The notes below the pieces were generated by a model, which saw only the letters and a program-made list of their open reading frames with translations, was not told where the DNA came from and did no database searches. A DNA stretch of 64,000 bases, taken from contig OX388347.1 in assembly GCA_947579665.1 (NCBI GenBank), positions 19,832,562 to 19,896,561 on the forward strand. The letters are read 5' to 3'. Positions 50,201-62,239 of this stretch are shown here, piece by piece (position 1 is the stretch's first letter; each line of letters opens with the position of its first letter). Made by a program: the position numbers and the translations under genes. Source of the stretch: Sympetrum striolatum. Its lineage: Eukaryota > Arthropoda > Insecta > Odonata > Libellulidae.

Positions 50201-53200
50201 AAATCGCAAATTTTAAATTGCTCAAAATCGATCCCCATTAATTCTGGTGGTAGGTATAATTATTGTTGATACTAAATAAGCATTCGTTTTGCGCTATCAT
50301 TGCAAATAAGCGAGATATAAGCGTTTGAAAATTTGAAAAATCGCAAATTTAAAATTGCTCAAAATCGATCCCCATTAATTCTGGTGGTAGGTATAATTAT
50401 TGTTGATACTAAATAAGCATTCGTTTTGCGCTATCATTGCAAATAAGCGAGATATAAGCGTTTGAAAATTTGAAAAATCGCAAATATAAAATTGCTCAAA
50501 ATCGATCCCCATTAAATCTGGGGGTAGGTATAATTATTGTTGATACTAAATAAGCATTCGTTTTTCGCTATCATTGCAAATAAGCGAGATATAAGCGTTT
50601 GAAAATTTGAAAAATCGCAAATTTAAAATTGCTCAAAATCGATCCCCATTAATTCTGGTGGTAGGTATAATTATTGTTGATACTAAATAAGCATTCGTTT
50701 TGCGCTATCATTGCAAATAAGCGAGATATAAGCGTTTGAAAATTTGAAAAATCGCAAATTTAAAATTGCTCAAAATCGATCCCCATTAATTCTGGTGGTA
50801 GGTATAATTATTGTTGATACTAAATAAGCATTCGTTTTGCGCTATCATTGCAAATAAGCGAGATATAAGCGTTTGAAAATTTGAAAAATCGCAAATTTAA
50901 AATTGCTCAAAATCGATCCACATTAATTCTGGTGGTAGGTATAATTATTGTTGATACTAAATAAGCATTCGTTTTGCGCTATCATTGCAAATAAGCGGGA
51001 TATAAGCGTTTGAAAATTTGAAAAATCGCAAATTTAAAATTGCTCAAAATCGATCCCCATTAATTCAAGTGGTAGGTATAATTATTGTTGATACTAAATA
51101 AGCATTCGTTTTGCGCTATCATTGCAAATAAGCGAGATATAAGCGTTTGAAAATTTGAAAAATTGCAAATTTAAAATTGCTCAAAATCGATCCCCATTAA
51201 TTCTGGTGGTAGGTATAATTATTGTTGATACTAAATAAGCATTCGTTTAGCGCTATCATTGCAAATAAGCGAGATATAAGCGTTTGAAAATTTGAAAAAT
51301 CGCAAATTTAAAATTGCTCAAAATCGATCCCCATTAATTCTGGTGGTAGGTATAATTATTGTTGATACTAAATAAGCATTCGTTTTGCGCTATCAATGCA
51401 AATAAGCGAGATATAAGCGTTTGAAAATTTGAAAAATCGCAAATTTAAACTTGCTCAAAATCGATCCCCATTAATTCTGGTGGTAGGTATAATTATTGTT
51501 GATACTAAATAAGCATTCGTTTTGCGCTATCATTGCAAATAAGCGAGATATAAGCGTTTGAAAATTTGAAAAATCGCAAATTTAAAATTGCTCAAAATCG
51601 ATCCCCATTAATTCTGGTGGTAGGTATAATTATTGTTGATACTAAATAAGCATTCGTTTTGCGCTATCATTGCAAATAAGCGAGATATAAGCGTTTGAAA
51701 ATTTGAAAAATCGCAAATTTAAAATTGCTCAAAATCGATCCCCATTAATTCTGGTGGTAGGTATAATTGTTGTTGATACTAAATAAGCATTCGTTTTGCG
51801 CTATCATTGCAAATAAGCGGGATATAAGCGTTTGAAAATTTGAAAAATCGCAAATTTAAAATTGCTTAAAATCGATCCTCATTAATTCTGGTGGTAGGTA
51901 TAATTATTGTTGATACTAAATAAGCATTCGTTTTGCGCTATCATTGCAAATAAGCGAGATATAAGCGTTTGAAAATTTGAGAAATCGCAAATTTAAAATT
52001 GCTCAAAATCGATCCCCATTCATTCTGGTGGTAGGTATAATTATTGTTGATACTAAATAAGCATTCGTTTTGCGCTATCATTGCAAATAAGCGAGATATA
52101 AGCGTTTGAAAATTTGAAAAATCGCAAATTTAAAATTGCTCAAAATCGATCCCCATTAATTCTGGTGGTAGGTATAATTATTGTTGATACTAAATAAGCA
52201 TTCGTTTTGCGCTATCATTGCAAATAAGCGAGATATAAGCGTTTGAAAATTTGAAAAATCGCAAATTTAAAATTGCTCAAAATCGATCCTTATTAATTCT
52301 GGTGGTAGGTATAATTATTGTTGATACTAAATAAGCATTCGTTTTGCGCTATCATTGCAAATAAGCGAGATATAAGCGTTTGAAAATTTGAAAAATCACA
52401 AATTTAAAATTGCTCAAAATCGATCCCCATTAATTCTGGTGGTAGGTATAATTATTGTTGATACTAAATAAGCATTCGTTTTGCGCTATCATTGCAAAAA
52501 AGCGAGATATAAGCGTTTGAAAATTTGAAAAATCGCAAATTTAAAATTGCTCAAAATCGATCCCCATTAATTCTGGTGGTAGGTATAATTATTGTTGATA
52601 CTAAATAAGCATTCGTTTTGCGCTATCATTGCAAATAAGCGAGATATAAGCGTTCGAAAATTTGAAAAATCGCAAATTTAAAATTGCTCAAAATCGATCC
52701 TTATTAATTCTGGTGGCAGGTATAATTATTGTTGATACTAAATAAGCATTCGTTTTGCGCTATCATTGCAAATAAGCTAGATATAAGCGTTTGAAAATTT
52801 GAAAAATCGCAAATTTAAAATTGCTCAAAATCGATCCCCATTAATTCTGGTGGTAGGTATAATTATTGTTGATACTAAATAAGCATTCGTTTTGCGCTAT
52901 CAATGCAAATAAGCGAGATATAAGCGTTTGAAAATTTGAAAAATCGCAAATTTAAAATTGCTCAAAATCGATCCCCATTAATTCTGGTGGTAGGTATTAT
53001 TATTGTTGATACTAAATAAGCATTCGTTTTGCGCTATCATTGCAAATAAGCGAGATATAAGCGTTTGAAAATTTGAAAAATCGCAAATTTAAAATTGCTC
53101 AAAATCGATCCCCATTAATTCTGGTGGTAGGTATAATTATTGTTGATACTAAATAAGCATTCGTTTTGCGCTATCATTGCGAATAAGCGAGATATAAGCG

Positions 53201-54362
53201 TTTGAAAATTTGAAAAATCGCAAATTTAAAATTGCTCAAAATCGATCCCCATTAATTCTGGTGGTAGGTATAATTATTGTTGATACTAAATAAGCATTCG
53301 TTTTGCGCTATCATTGCAAATAAGCGAGATATAAGCGTTTGAAAATTTGAAAAATCGCAAATTTAAAATTACTCAAAATCGATCCCCATTAATTCTGGTG
53401 GTAGGTATAATTATTGTTGATACTAAATAAACATTCGTTTTGCGCTATCATTGCAAATAAGCGAGATATAAGCGTTTGAAAATTTGAAAAATCGCAAATT
53501 TAAAATTGCTCAAAATCGATCCCCATTAATTCTGGTGGTAGGTATAATTATTGTTGATACTAAATAAGCATTCGTTTTGCGCTATCATTGCAAATAAGCG
53601 AGATATAAGCGTTTGAAAATTTGAAAAATCGCAAATTTAAAATTGCTCAAAATCGATCCCCATTAATTCTGGTGGTAGGTATAATTATTGTTGATACTAA
53701 ATAAGCATTCGTTTTGCGCTATCATTGCAAATAAGCGAGATATAAGCGTTTGAAAATTTGAAAAATCGCAAATTTAAAATTGCTCAAAATCGATCCCCAT
53801 TAATTCTGGTGGTAGGTATAATTATTGTTGATACTAAATAAGCATTCGTTTTGCGCTATCATTGCAAATAAGCGAGATATAAGCGTTTGAATATTTGAAA
53901 AATCGCAAATTTAAAATTGCTCAAAATCGATCCATATTAATTCTGGTGGTAGGTATAATTATTGTTGATACTAAATAAGCATTTGTTTTGCGCTATCATT
54001 GCAAATAAGCGAGATATAAGCGTTTGAAAATTTGAAAAATCGCAAATTTAAAATTGCTCAAAATCGATCCCCATTAATTCTGGTGGTAGGTATAATTATT
54101 GTTGATACTAAATAAGCATTCGTTTTGCGCTATCATTGCAAATAAGCGAGATATAAGCGTTTGAAAATTTGAAAAATCGCAAATTTAAAATTGCTCAAAA
54201 TCGATCCCCATTAATTCTGGTGGTAGGTATAATTATTGTTGATACTAAATAAGCATTCGTTTTGCGCTATCATTGCAAATAAGCGAGATATAAGCGTTTG
54301 AAAATTTGAAAAATCGCAAATTTAAAATTGCTCAAAATCGATCCCCATTAATTCTGGTGGTA

Positions 54363-56006
54363 GGTATTATTATTGTTGATACTAAATAAGCATTCGTTTT
54401 GCGCTATCATTGCAAATAAGCGAGATATAAGCGTTTGAAAATTTGAAAAATCGCAAATTTAAAATTGCTCAAAATCGATCCCCATTAATTCTGGTGGTAG
54501 GTATAATTATTGTTGATACTAAATAAGCATTCGTTTTGCGCTATCATTGCAAATAAGCGAGATATAAGCGTTTGAAAATTTGAAAAATCGCAAATTTAAA
54601 ATTGCTCAAAATCGATCCCCATTAATTCTGGTGGTAGGTATAATTATTGTTGATACTAAATAAGCATTCGTTTTGCGCTATCATTGCAAATAAGCGAGAT
54701 ATAAGCGTTTGAAAATTTGAAAAATCGCAAATTTAAAATTGCTCAAAATCGATCCCCATTAATTCTGGTGGTAGGTATAATTATTGTTGATACTAAATAA
54801 GTATTCGTTTTGCGCTATCATTGCAAATAAGCGAGATATAAGCGTTTGAAAATTTGAAAAATCGCAAATTTAAAATTGCTCAAAATCGATCCCCATTAAT
54901 TCTGGTGGTAGGTATAATTATTGTTGATACTAAATAAGCATTCGTTTTGCGCTATCATTGCAAATAAGCGAGATATAAGCGTTTGAAAATTTGAAAAATC
55001 GCAAATTTAAAATTGCTCAAAATCGATCCCCATTAATTCTGGTGGTAGGTATAATTATTGTTGATACTAAATAAGCATTCGTTTTGCGCTATCATTGCAA
55101 ATAAGCGAGATATAAGCGTTTGAAAATTTGAAAAATCGCAAATTTAAAATTGCTCAAAATCGATCCCCATTAATTCTGGTGGTAGGTATTATTATTGTTG
55201 ATACTAAATAAGCATTCGTTTTGCGCTATCATTGCAAATAAGCGAGATATAAGCGTTTGAAAATTTGAAAAATCGCAAATATAAAATTGCTCAAAATCGA
55301 TCCCCATTAATTCTGGTGGTAGGTATAATTATTGTTGATACTAAATAAGCATTCGTTTTGCGCTATCATTGCAAATAAGCGAGATATAAGCGTTTGAAAA
55401 TTTGAAAAATCGCAAATTTAAAATTGCTCAAAATCGATCCCCATTAATTCTGGTGGTAGGTATAATTATTGTTGATACTAAATAAGCATTCGTTTTGCGC
55501 TATCATTGCAAATAAGCGAGATATAAGCGTTTGAAAATTTGAAAAATCGCAAATTTAAAATTGCTCAAAATCGATCCCCATTAATTCTGGTGGTAGGTAT
55601 AATTATTGTTGATACTAAATAAGTATTCGTTTTGCGCTATCATTGCAAATAAGCGAGATATAAGCGTTTGAAAATTTGAAAAATCGCAAATTTAAAATTG
55701 CTCAAAATCGATCCCCATTAATTCTGGTGGTAGGTATAATTATTGTTGATACTAAATAAGCATTCGTTTTGCGCTATCATTGCAAATAAGCGAGATATAA
55801 GCGTTTGAAAATTTGAAAAATCGCAAATTTAAAATTGCTCAAAATCGATCCCCATTAATTCTGGTGGTAGGTATAATTATTGTTGATACTAAATAAGTAT
55901 TCGTTTTGCGCTATCATTGCAAATAAGCGAGATATAAGCGTTTGAAAATTTGAAAAATCGCAAATTTAAAATTGCTCAAAATCGATCCCCATTAATTCTG
56001 GTGGTA
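54363..56006 (+). repeat. Six-monomer tandem duplication (2 x 822 bp) in copy B
   Basis: GGTATTATT at 54363 and 55185 and AAGTATTCG near 54800 and 55622 match the copy A hexamers at +17673 bp. The first hexamer here has the consensus CGCAAATTTAAA where copy A has CGCAAATATAAA, a single-base difference between the sister blocks. Confidence 0.85.
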
Positions 56007-56493
56007 GGTATAATTATTGTTGATACTAAATAAGCATTCGTTTTGCGCTATCATTGCAAATAAGCGAGATATAAGCGTTTGAAAATTTGAAAAATCGCAA
56101 ATTTAAAATTGCTCAAAATCGATCCCCATTAATTCTGGTGGTAGGTATAATTATTGTTGATACTAAATAAGCATTCGTTTTGCGCTATCATTGCAAATAA
56201 GAGAGATATAAGCGTTTGAAAATTTGAAAAATCGCAAATTTAAAACTGCTCAAAATCGATCCCCATTAATTCTGGTGGTAGGTATAATTATTGTTGATAC
56301 TAAATAAGCATTCGTTTTGCGCTATCATTGCAAATAAGCGAGATATAAGCGTTTGAAAATTTGAAAAATCGCAAATTTAAAATTGCTCAAAATCGATCCC
56401 CATTAATTCTGGTGGTATGTATAATTATTGTTGATACTAAATAAGCATTCGTTTTGCGCTATCATTGCAAATAAGCGAGATATAAGCGTTTGA

Positions 56494-57245
56494 AAATGTG
56501 AAAAATCGCAAATTTAAAATTGCTCAAAATCGATCCCCATTAATTCTGGTGGTAGGTATAATTATTGTTGATACTAAATAAGCATTCGTTTTGCGCTATC
56601 ATTGCAAATAAGCGAGATATAAGCGTTTGAAAATTTGAAAAATCGCAAATTTAAAATTGCTCAAAATCGATCCCCATTAATTCTGGTGGTAGGTATAATT
56701 ATTGTTGATACTAAATAAGTATTCGTTTTGCGCTATCATTGCAAATAAGCGAGATATAAGCGTTTGAAAATTTGAAAAATCGCAAATTTAAAATTGCTCA
56801 AAATCGATCCCCATTAATTCTGGTGGTAGGTATAATTATTGTTGATACTAAATAAGCATTCGTTTTGCGCTATCATTGCAAATAAGCGAGATATAAGCGT
56901 TTGAAAATTTGAAAAATCGCAAATTTAAAATTTCTCAAAATCGATCCCCATTAATTCTGGTGGTAGGTATAATTATTGTTGATACTAAATAAGCATTCGT
57001 ATTGCACTATCATTGCAAATAAGCGAGATATAAGCGTTTGAAAATTTGAAAAATCGCAAATTAAAAATTGCTCAAAATCGATCCCCATTAATTCTGGTGG
57101 TAGGTATAATTATTGTTGATACTAAATAAGCATTCGTTTTGCGCTATCATTGCAAATAAGCGAGATATAAGCGATTGAAAATTTGAAAAATTGCAAATTT
57201 AAAATTGCTCAAAATCGATCCTCATTAATTCTGGTGGTAGATATA
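56494..57245 (+). repeat. Source-like block of a partial re-duplication (in copy B)
   Basis: Ordered markers AAAATGTGAAA (56494), AAGTATTCG (56717), AAATTTCTC (56931), CGTATTGCACTATC (about 57000), AAATTAAAAATTG, GCGATTG with AAATTGC and GGTAGATATA (57238) reappear after 59500. The offset is 22 monomers at the left and 25 at the right. Confidence 0.8.
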
Positions 57246-58057
57246 ATTATTGTTGATACTAAATAAGCATTCGTTTTGCGCTATCATTGCAAATAAGCGA
57301 GATATAAGCGTTTGAAAATTTGAAAAATCGCAAATTTAAAATTGCACAAAATCGATCCCCATTAATTCTGGTGGTAGGTATAATTATTGTTGATACTAAA
57401 TAAGCATTCGTTTTGCGCTATCATTGCAAATAAGCGAGATATAAGCGTTTGAAAATTTGAAAAATCGCAAATTTAAAATTGCTCAAAATCGATCCATATT
57501 AATTCTGGTGGTAGGTATAATTATTGTTGATACTAAATAAGCATTCGTTATGCGCTATCTTTGCAAATAAGCGAGATATAAGCGTTTGAAAATTTGAAAA
57601 ATCGCAAATTTAAAATTGCTCAAAATCGATCCCCATTAATTCTGGTGGTAGGTATAATTATTGTTGATACTAAATAAGCATTCGTTTTTCGCTATCATTG
57701 CAAATAAGCGAGATATAAGCGTTTGAAAATTTGAAAAATCGCAAATTTAAAATTGCTCAAAATCGATCCCCATTAATTCTGGTGGTAGGTATAATTATTG
57801 TTGATACTAAATAAGCATTCGTTTTGCGCTATCATTGCAAAATAGGGAGATATAAGCGTTTGAAAATTTGAAAAATTGCAAATTTAAAATTGCTCAAAAT
57901 CGATCCTTATTAATTCTGGTGGTAGGTATAATTATTGTTGATACTAAATAAGCATTCGTTTTGCGCTATCATTGCAAATAAGCGAGATATAAGCGTTTGA
58001 AAATTTGAAAAATCGCAAATTTAAAATTGCTCAAAATCGATCCCCATTAATTCTGGT

Positions 58058-58864
58058 GGTGGGTATAATTATTGTTGATACTAAATAAGCATTCGTTTTG
58101 CGCTATCATTGCAAATAAGCGAGATATAAGCGTTTGAAAATTTGAAAAATCGCAAATTTTAAATTGCTCAAAATCGATCCCCATCAATTCTGGTGGTAGG
58201 TATAATTATTGTTGATACTAAATAAGCATTCGTTCTGCGCTATCATTGCAAATAAGCGAGATATAAGCGTTTGAAAATTTGAAAAATCGCAAATTTAAAA
58301 TTGCTCAAAATCGATGCCCATTAATTCTGGTGGTAGGTATAATTATTGTTGATACTAAATAAGCATTCGTTTTGCGCTATCATTGCAAATAAGCGAGATA
58401 TAAGCGTTTGAAAATTTGAAAAATCGCAAATTTAAAATTGCTCAAAATCGATCCCCATTAATTCTGGTGGTAGGTATAATTATTGTTGATACTAAATAAG
58501 CATTCGTTTTGCGCTATCATTGCAAATAAGCGAGATATAAGCGTTTGAAAATTTGAAAAATCGCAAATTTAAAATTGCTCAAAATCGATCCCCATTAATT
58601 CTGGTGGTGGGTATAATTATTGTTGATACTAAATAAGCATTCGTTTTGCGCTATCATTGCAAATAAGCGAGATATAAGCGTTTGAAAATTTGAAAAATCG
58701 CAAATTTTAAATTGCTCAAAATCGATCCCCATCAATTCTGGTGGTAGGTATAATTATTGTTGATACTAAATAAGCATTCGTTCTGCGCTATCATTGCAAA
58801 TAAGCGAGATATAAGCGTTTGAAAATTTGAAAAATCGCAAATTTAAAATTGCTCAAAATCGATG
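58058..58864 (+). repeat. Four-monomer tandem duplication (548-bp period) in copy B
   Basis: Identical arrangement to 40385-41191 at +17673 bp, with GGTGGG at 58058 and 58606. It is the last block shared by copies A and B; the sister sequences diverge within about 180 bp after 58864. Confidence 0.9.
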
Positions 58865-59383
58865 CCCATTAATTCTGGTGGTAGGTATAATTATTGTTGA
58901 TACTAAATAAGCATTCGTTTTGCGCTATCATTGCAAATAAGCGAGATATAAGCGTTTGAAAATTTGAAAAATCGCAAATTTAAAATTGCTCAAAATCGAT
59001 CCCCATTAATTCTGGTGGTAGGTATAATTATTGTTGATACTAAATAAGTATTCGTTTTGCGCTATCATTGCAAATAAGCGAGATATAAGCGTTTGAAAAT
59101 TTGAAAAATCGCAAATTTAAAATTGCTCAAAATCGATCCCCATTAATTCTGGTGGTAGGTATAATTATTGTTGATACTAAATAAGCATTCGTTTTGCGCT
59201 ATCATTGCAAATAAGCGAGATATAAGCGTTTGAAAATTTGAAAAATCGCAAATTTAAAATTGCTCAAAATCGATCCCCATTAATTCTGGTGGTAGGTATA
59301 ATTATTGTTGATACTAAATAAGCATTCGTTTTGCGCTATCATTGCAAATAAGCGAGATATAAGCGTTTGAAAATTTGAAAAAT

Positions 59384-59400
59384 CGCAAATTTTTAAATTG
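59384..59400 (+). other. 1-bp insertion in monomer (AAATTTTTAAATTG)
   Basis: CGCAAATTTTTAAATTG is one base longer than the consensus. It is the only single-base gain in the window and makes spacings that cross it one base longer than a multiple of 137. Confidence 0.85.
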
Positions 59401-59508
59401 CTCAAAATCGATCCCCATTAATTCTGGTGGTAGGTATAATTATTGTTGATACTAAATAAGCATTCGTTTTGCGCTATCATTGCAAATAAGCGAGATATAA
59501 GCGTTTGA

Positions 59509-60670
59509 AAATGTGAAAAATCGCAAATTTAAAATTGCTCAAAATCGATCCCCATTAATTCTGGTGGTAGGTATAATTATTGTTGATACTAAATAAGCAT
59601 TCGTTTTGCGCTATCATTGCAAATAAGCGAGATATAAGCGTTTGAAAATTTGAAAAATCGCAAATTTAAAATTGCTCAAAATCGATCCCCATTAATTCTG
59701 GTGGTAGGTATAATTATTGTTGATACTAAATAAGTATTCGTTTTGCGCTATCATTGCAAATAAGCGAGATATAAGCGTTTGAAAATTTGAAAAATCGCAA
59801 ATTTAAAATTGCTCAAAATCGATCCCCATTAATTCTGGTGGTAGGTATAATTATTGTTGATACTAAATAAGCATTCGTTTTGCGCTATCATTGCAAATAA
59901 GCGAGATATAAGCGTTTGAAAATTTGAAAAATCGCAAATTTAAAATTGCTCAAAATCGATCCCCATTAATTCTGGTGGTAGGTATAATTATTGTTGATAC
60001 TAAATAAGCATTCGTTTTGCGCTATCATTGCAAATAAGCGAGATATAAGCGTTTGAAAATTTGAAAAATCGCAAATTTAAAATTGCTCAAAATCGATCCC
60101 CATTAATTCTGGTGGTAGGTATAATTATTGTTGATACTAAATAAGCATTCGTTTTGCGCTATCATTGCAAATAAGCGAGATATAAGCGTTTGAAAATTTG
60201 AAAAATCGCAAATTTAAAATTGCTCAAAATCGATCCCCATTAATTCTGGTGGTAGGTATAATTATTGTTGATACTAAATAAGCATTCGTTTTGCGCTATC
60301 ATTGCAAATAAGCGAGATATAAGCGTTTGAAAATTTGAAAAATCGCAAATTTAAAATTTCTCAAAATCGATCCCCATTAATTCTGGTGGTAGGTATAATT
60401 ATTGTTGATACTAAATAAGCATTCGTATTGCACTATCATTGCAAATAAGCGAGATATAAGCGTTTGAAAATTTGAAAAATCGCAAATTAAAAATTGCTCA
60501 AAATCGATCCCCATTAATTCTGGTGGTAGGTATAATTATTGTTGATACTAAATAAGCATTCGTTTTGCGCTATCATTGCAAATAAGCGAGATATAAGCGA
60601 TTGAAAATTTGAAAAATTGCAAATTTAAAATTGCTAAAAATCGATCCTCATTAATTCTGGTGGTAGATAT
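59509..60670 (+). repeat. Partial re-duplication of the 56.5-57.2 kb block, with three extra monomers
   Basis: It carries AAAATGTGAAA (59509), AAGTATTCG (59732), AAATTTCTC (60357), CGTATTGCACTATC (about 60424) and GGTAGATATA (60664). Three plain monomers sit between the second and third markers that are not in 56494-57245. The same markers also lie in copy A (38.8-39.6 kb), so this is the third occurrence in the window. Confidence 0.8.
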
Positions 60671-62239
60671 AATTATTGTTGATACTAAATAAGCATTCGT
60701 TTTGCGCTATCATTGCAAATAAGCGAGATATAAGCGTTTGAAAATTTGAAAAATCGCAAATTTAAAATTGCTCAAAATCGATCCCCATTAATTCTGGTGG
60801 TAGGTATAATTATTGTTGATACTAAATAAGCATTCGTTTTGCGCTATCATTGCAAATAAGCGAGATATAAGCGTTTGAAAATTTGAAAAATCGCAAATTT
60901 AAAATTGCTCAAAATCGATCCCCATTAATTCTGGTGGTAGGTATAATTATTGTTGATACTAAATAAGCATTCGTTTTGCGCTATCATTGCAAATAAGCGA
61001 GATATAAGCGTTTGAAAATTTGAAAAATCGCAAATTAAAAATTGCTCAAAATCGATCCCCATTAATTCTGGTGGTAGGTATAATTATTGTTGATACTAAA
61101 TAAGCATTCGTTTTGCGCTATCATTGCAAATAAGCGAGATATAAGCGTTTGAAAATTTGAAAAATCGAAAATTTAAAATTGCTCAAAATCGATCCCCATT
61201 AATTCTGGTGGTAGGTATAATTATTGTTGATACTAAATAAGCATTCGTTTTGCGCTATCATTGCAAATAAGCGAGATATAAGCGTTTGAAAATTTGAAAA
61301 ATCGCAAATTTAAAATTGCTCAAAATCGATCCATATTAATTCTGGTGGTAGGTATAATTATTGTTGATACTAAATAAGCATTCGTTTTGCGCTATCATTG
61401 CAAATAAGCGAGATATAAGCGATTAAAATTTGAAAAATTGCAAATTTAAAATTGCTCAAAATCGATCCTTATTAATTCTGGTGGTAGATATAATTATTGT
61501 TGATACTAAATAAGCATTCGTTTTGCGCTATCATTGCAAATAAGCGAGATATAAGCGTTTGAAAATTTGAAAAATCGCAAATTTAAAATTGCTCAAAATT
61601 GATCCCCATTAATTCTGGTGGTAGGTATAATTATTGTTGATACTAAATAAGCATTCGTTTTGCGCTATCATTGCAAATAAGCGAGATATAAGCGTTTGAA
61701 AATTTGAAAAATCGCAAATTTAAAATTGCTCAAAATCGATCCCCATTAATTCTGGTGGTAGGTATAATTATTGTTGATACTAAATAAGCATTCGTTTTGC
61801 GCTATCATTGCAAATAAGCGAGATATAAGCGTTTGAAAATTTGAAAAATCGCAAATTTAAAATTGCTCAAAATCGATCCTTATTAATTCTGGTGGTAGGT
61901 ATAATTATTGTTGATACTAAATAAGCATTCGTTTTGCGCTATCATTGCAAATAAGCGAGATATAAGCGTTTGAAAATTTGAAAAATCGCAAATTTAAAAT
62001 TGCTCAAAATCGATCCCCATTAATTCTGGTGGTGGGTATAATTATTGTTGATACTAAATAAGCATTCGTTTTGCGCTATCATTGCAAATAAGCGAGATAT
62101 AAGCGTTTGAAAATTTGAAAAATCGCAAATTTTAAATTGCTCAAAATCGATCCCCATCAATTCTGGTGGTAGGTATAATTATTGTTGATACTAAATAAGC
62201 ATTCGTTTTGCGCTATCATTGCAAATAAGCGAGATATAA
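60597..62239 (+). repeat. 12-monomer higher-order unit, copy 1 (1643 bp)
   Basis: Ordered markers GCGATTG with GATCCTCATT (60597), GGTAGATATA (60664), CAAATTAAAA (61031), ATCGAAAATTT (about 61165), CATATT (about 61332), the 1-bp-shorter GCGATTAAAATTTG (61419), a second GGTAGATATA, AAATTGATCCC (about 61597), GATCCTTATT (about 61876), GGTGGGTATA (about 62030) and CATCAATTC (62155). All restart at 62240. The unit is 12 x 137 minus one base because of the internal deletion. One change, GCTAAAAATCG near 60633, is private to this copy. Confidence 0.9.
61419..61432 (+). other. 1-bp deletion in monomer (GCGATTAAAATTTG), copy 1
   Basis: Compared with the related variant GCGATTGAAAATTTG, one G is missing. 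It is present in both 12-monomer units, so it predates their duplication. Confidence 0.85.

Larger units (their letters stand above)
44235..58864 (+). repeat. Segmental duplication copy B (about 14.6 kb, 107 monomers)
   Basis: Sister of 26014-41191 in the same orientation, four monomers shorter overall. Relative to A it lacks one monomer near 46.5 kb, three near 47.6 kb, two near 51.6 kb and one near 53.1 kb, and has three extra near 49.2-49.9 kb. The extra block carries GAGAGATA with AAAACTGC (49214/49256), a combination otherwise seen at 38528 and 56201, so it seems to have been brought in from that monomer type. Direction of copying cannot be told from the sequence. Confidence 0.93.
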
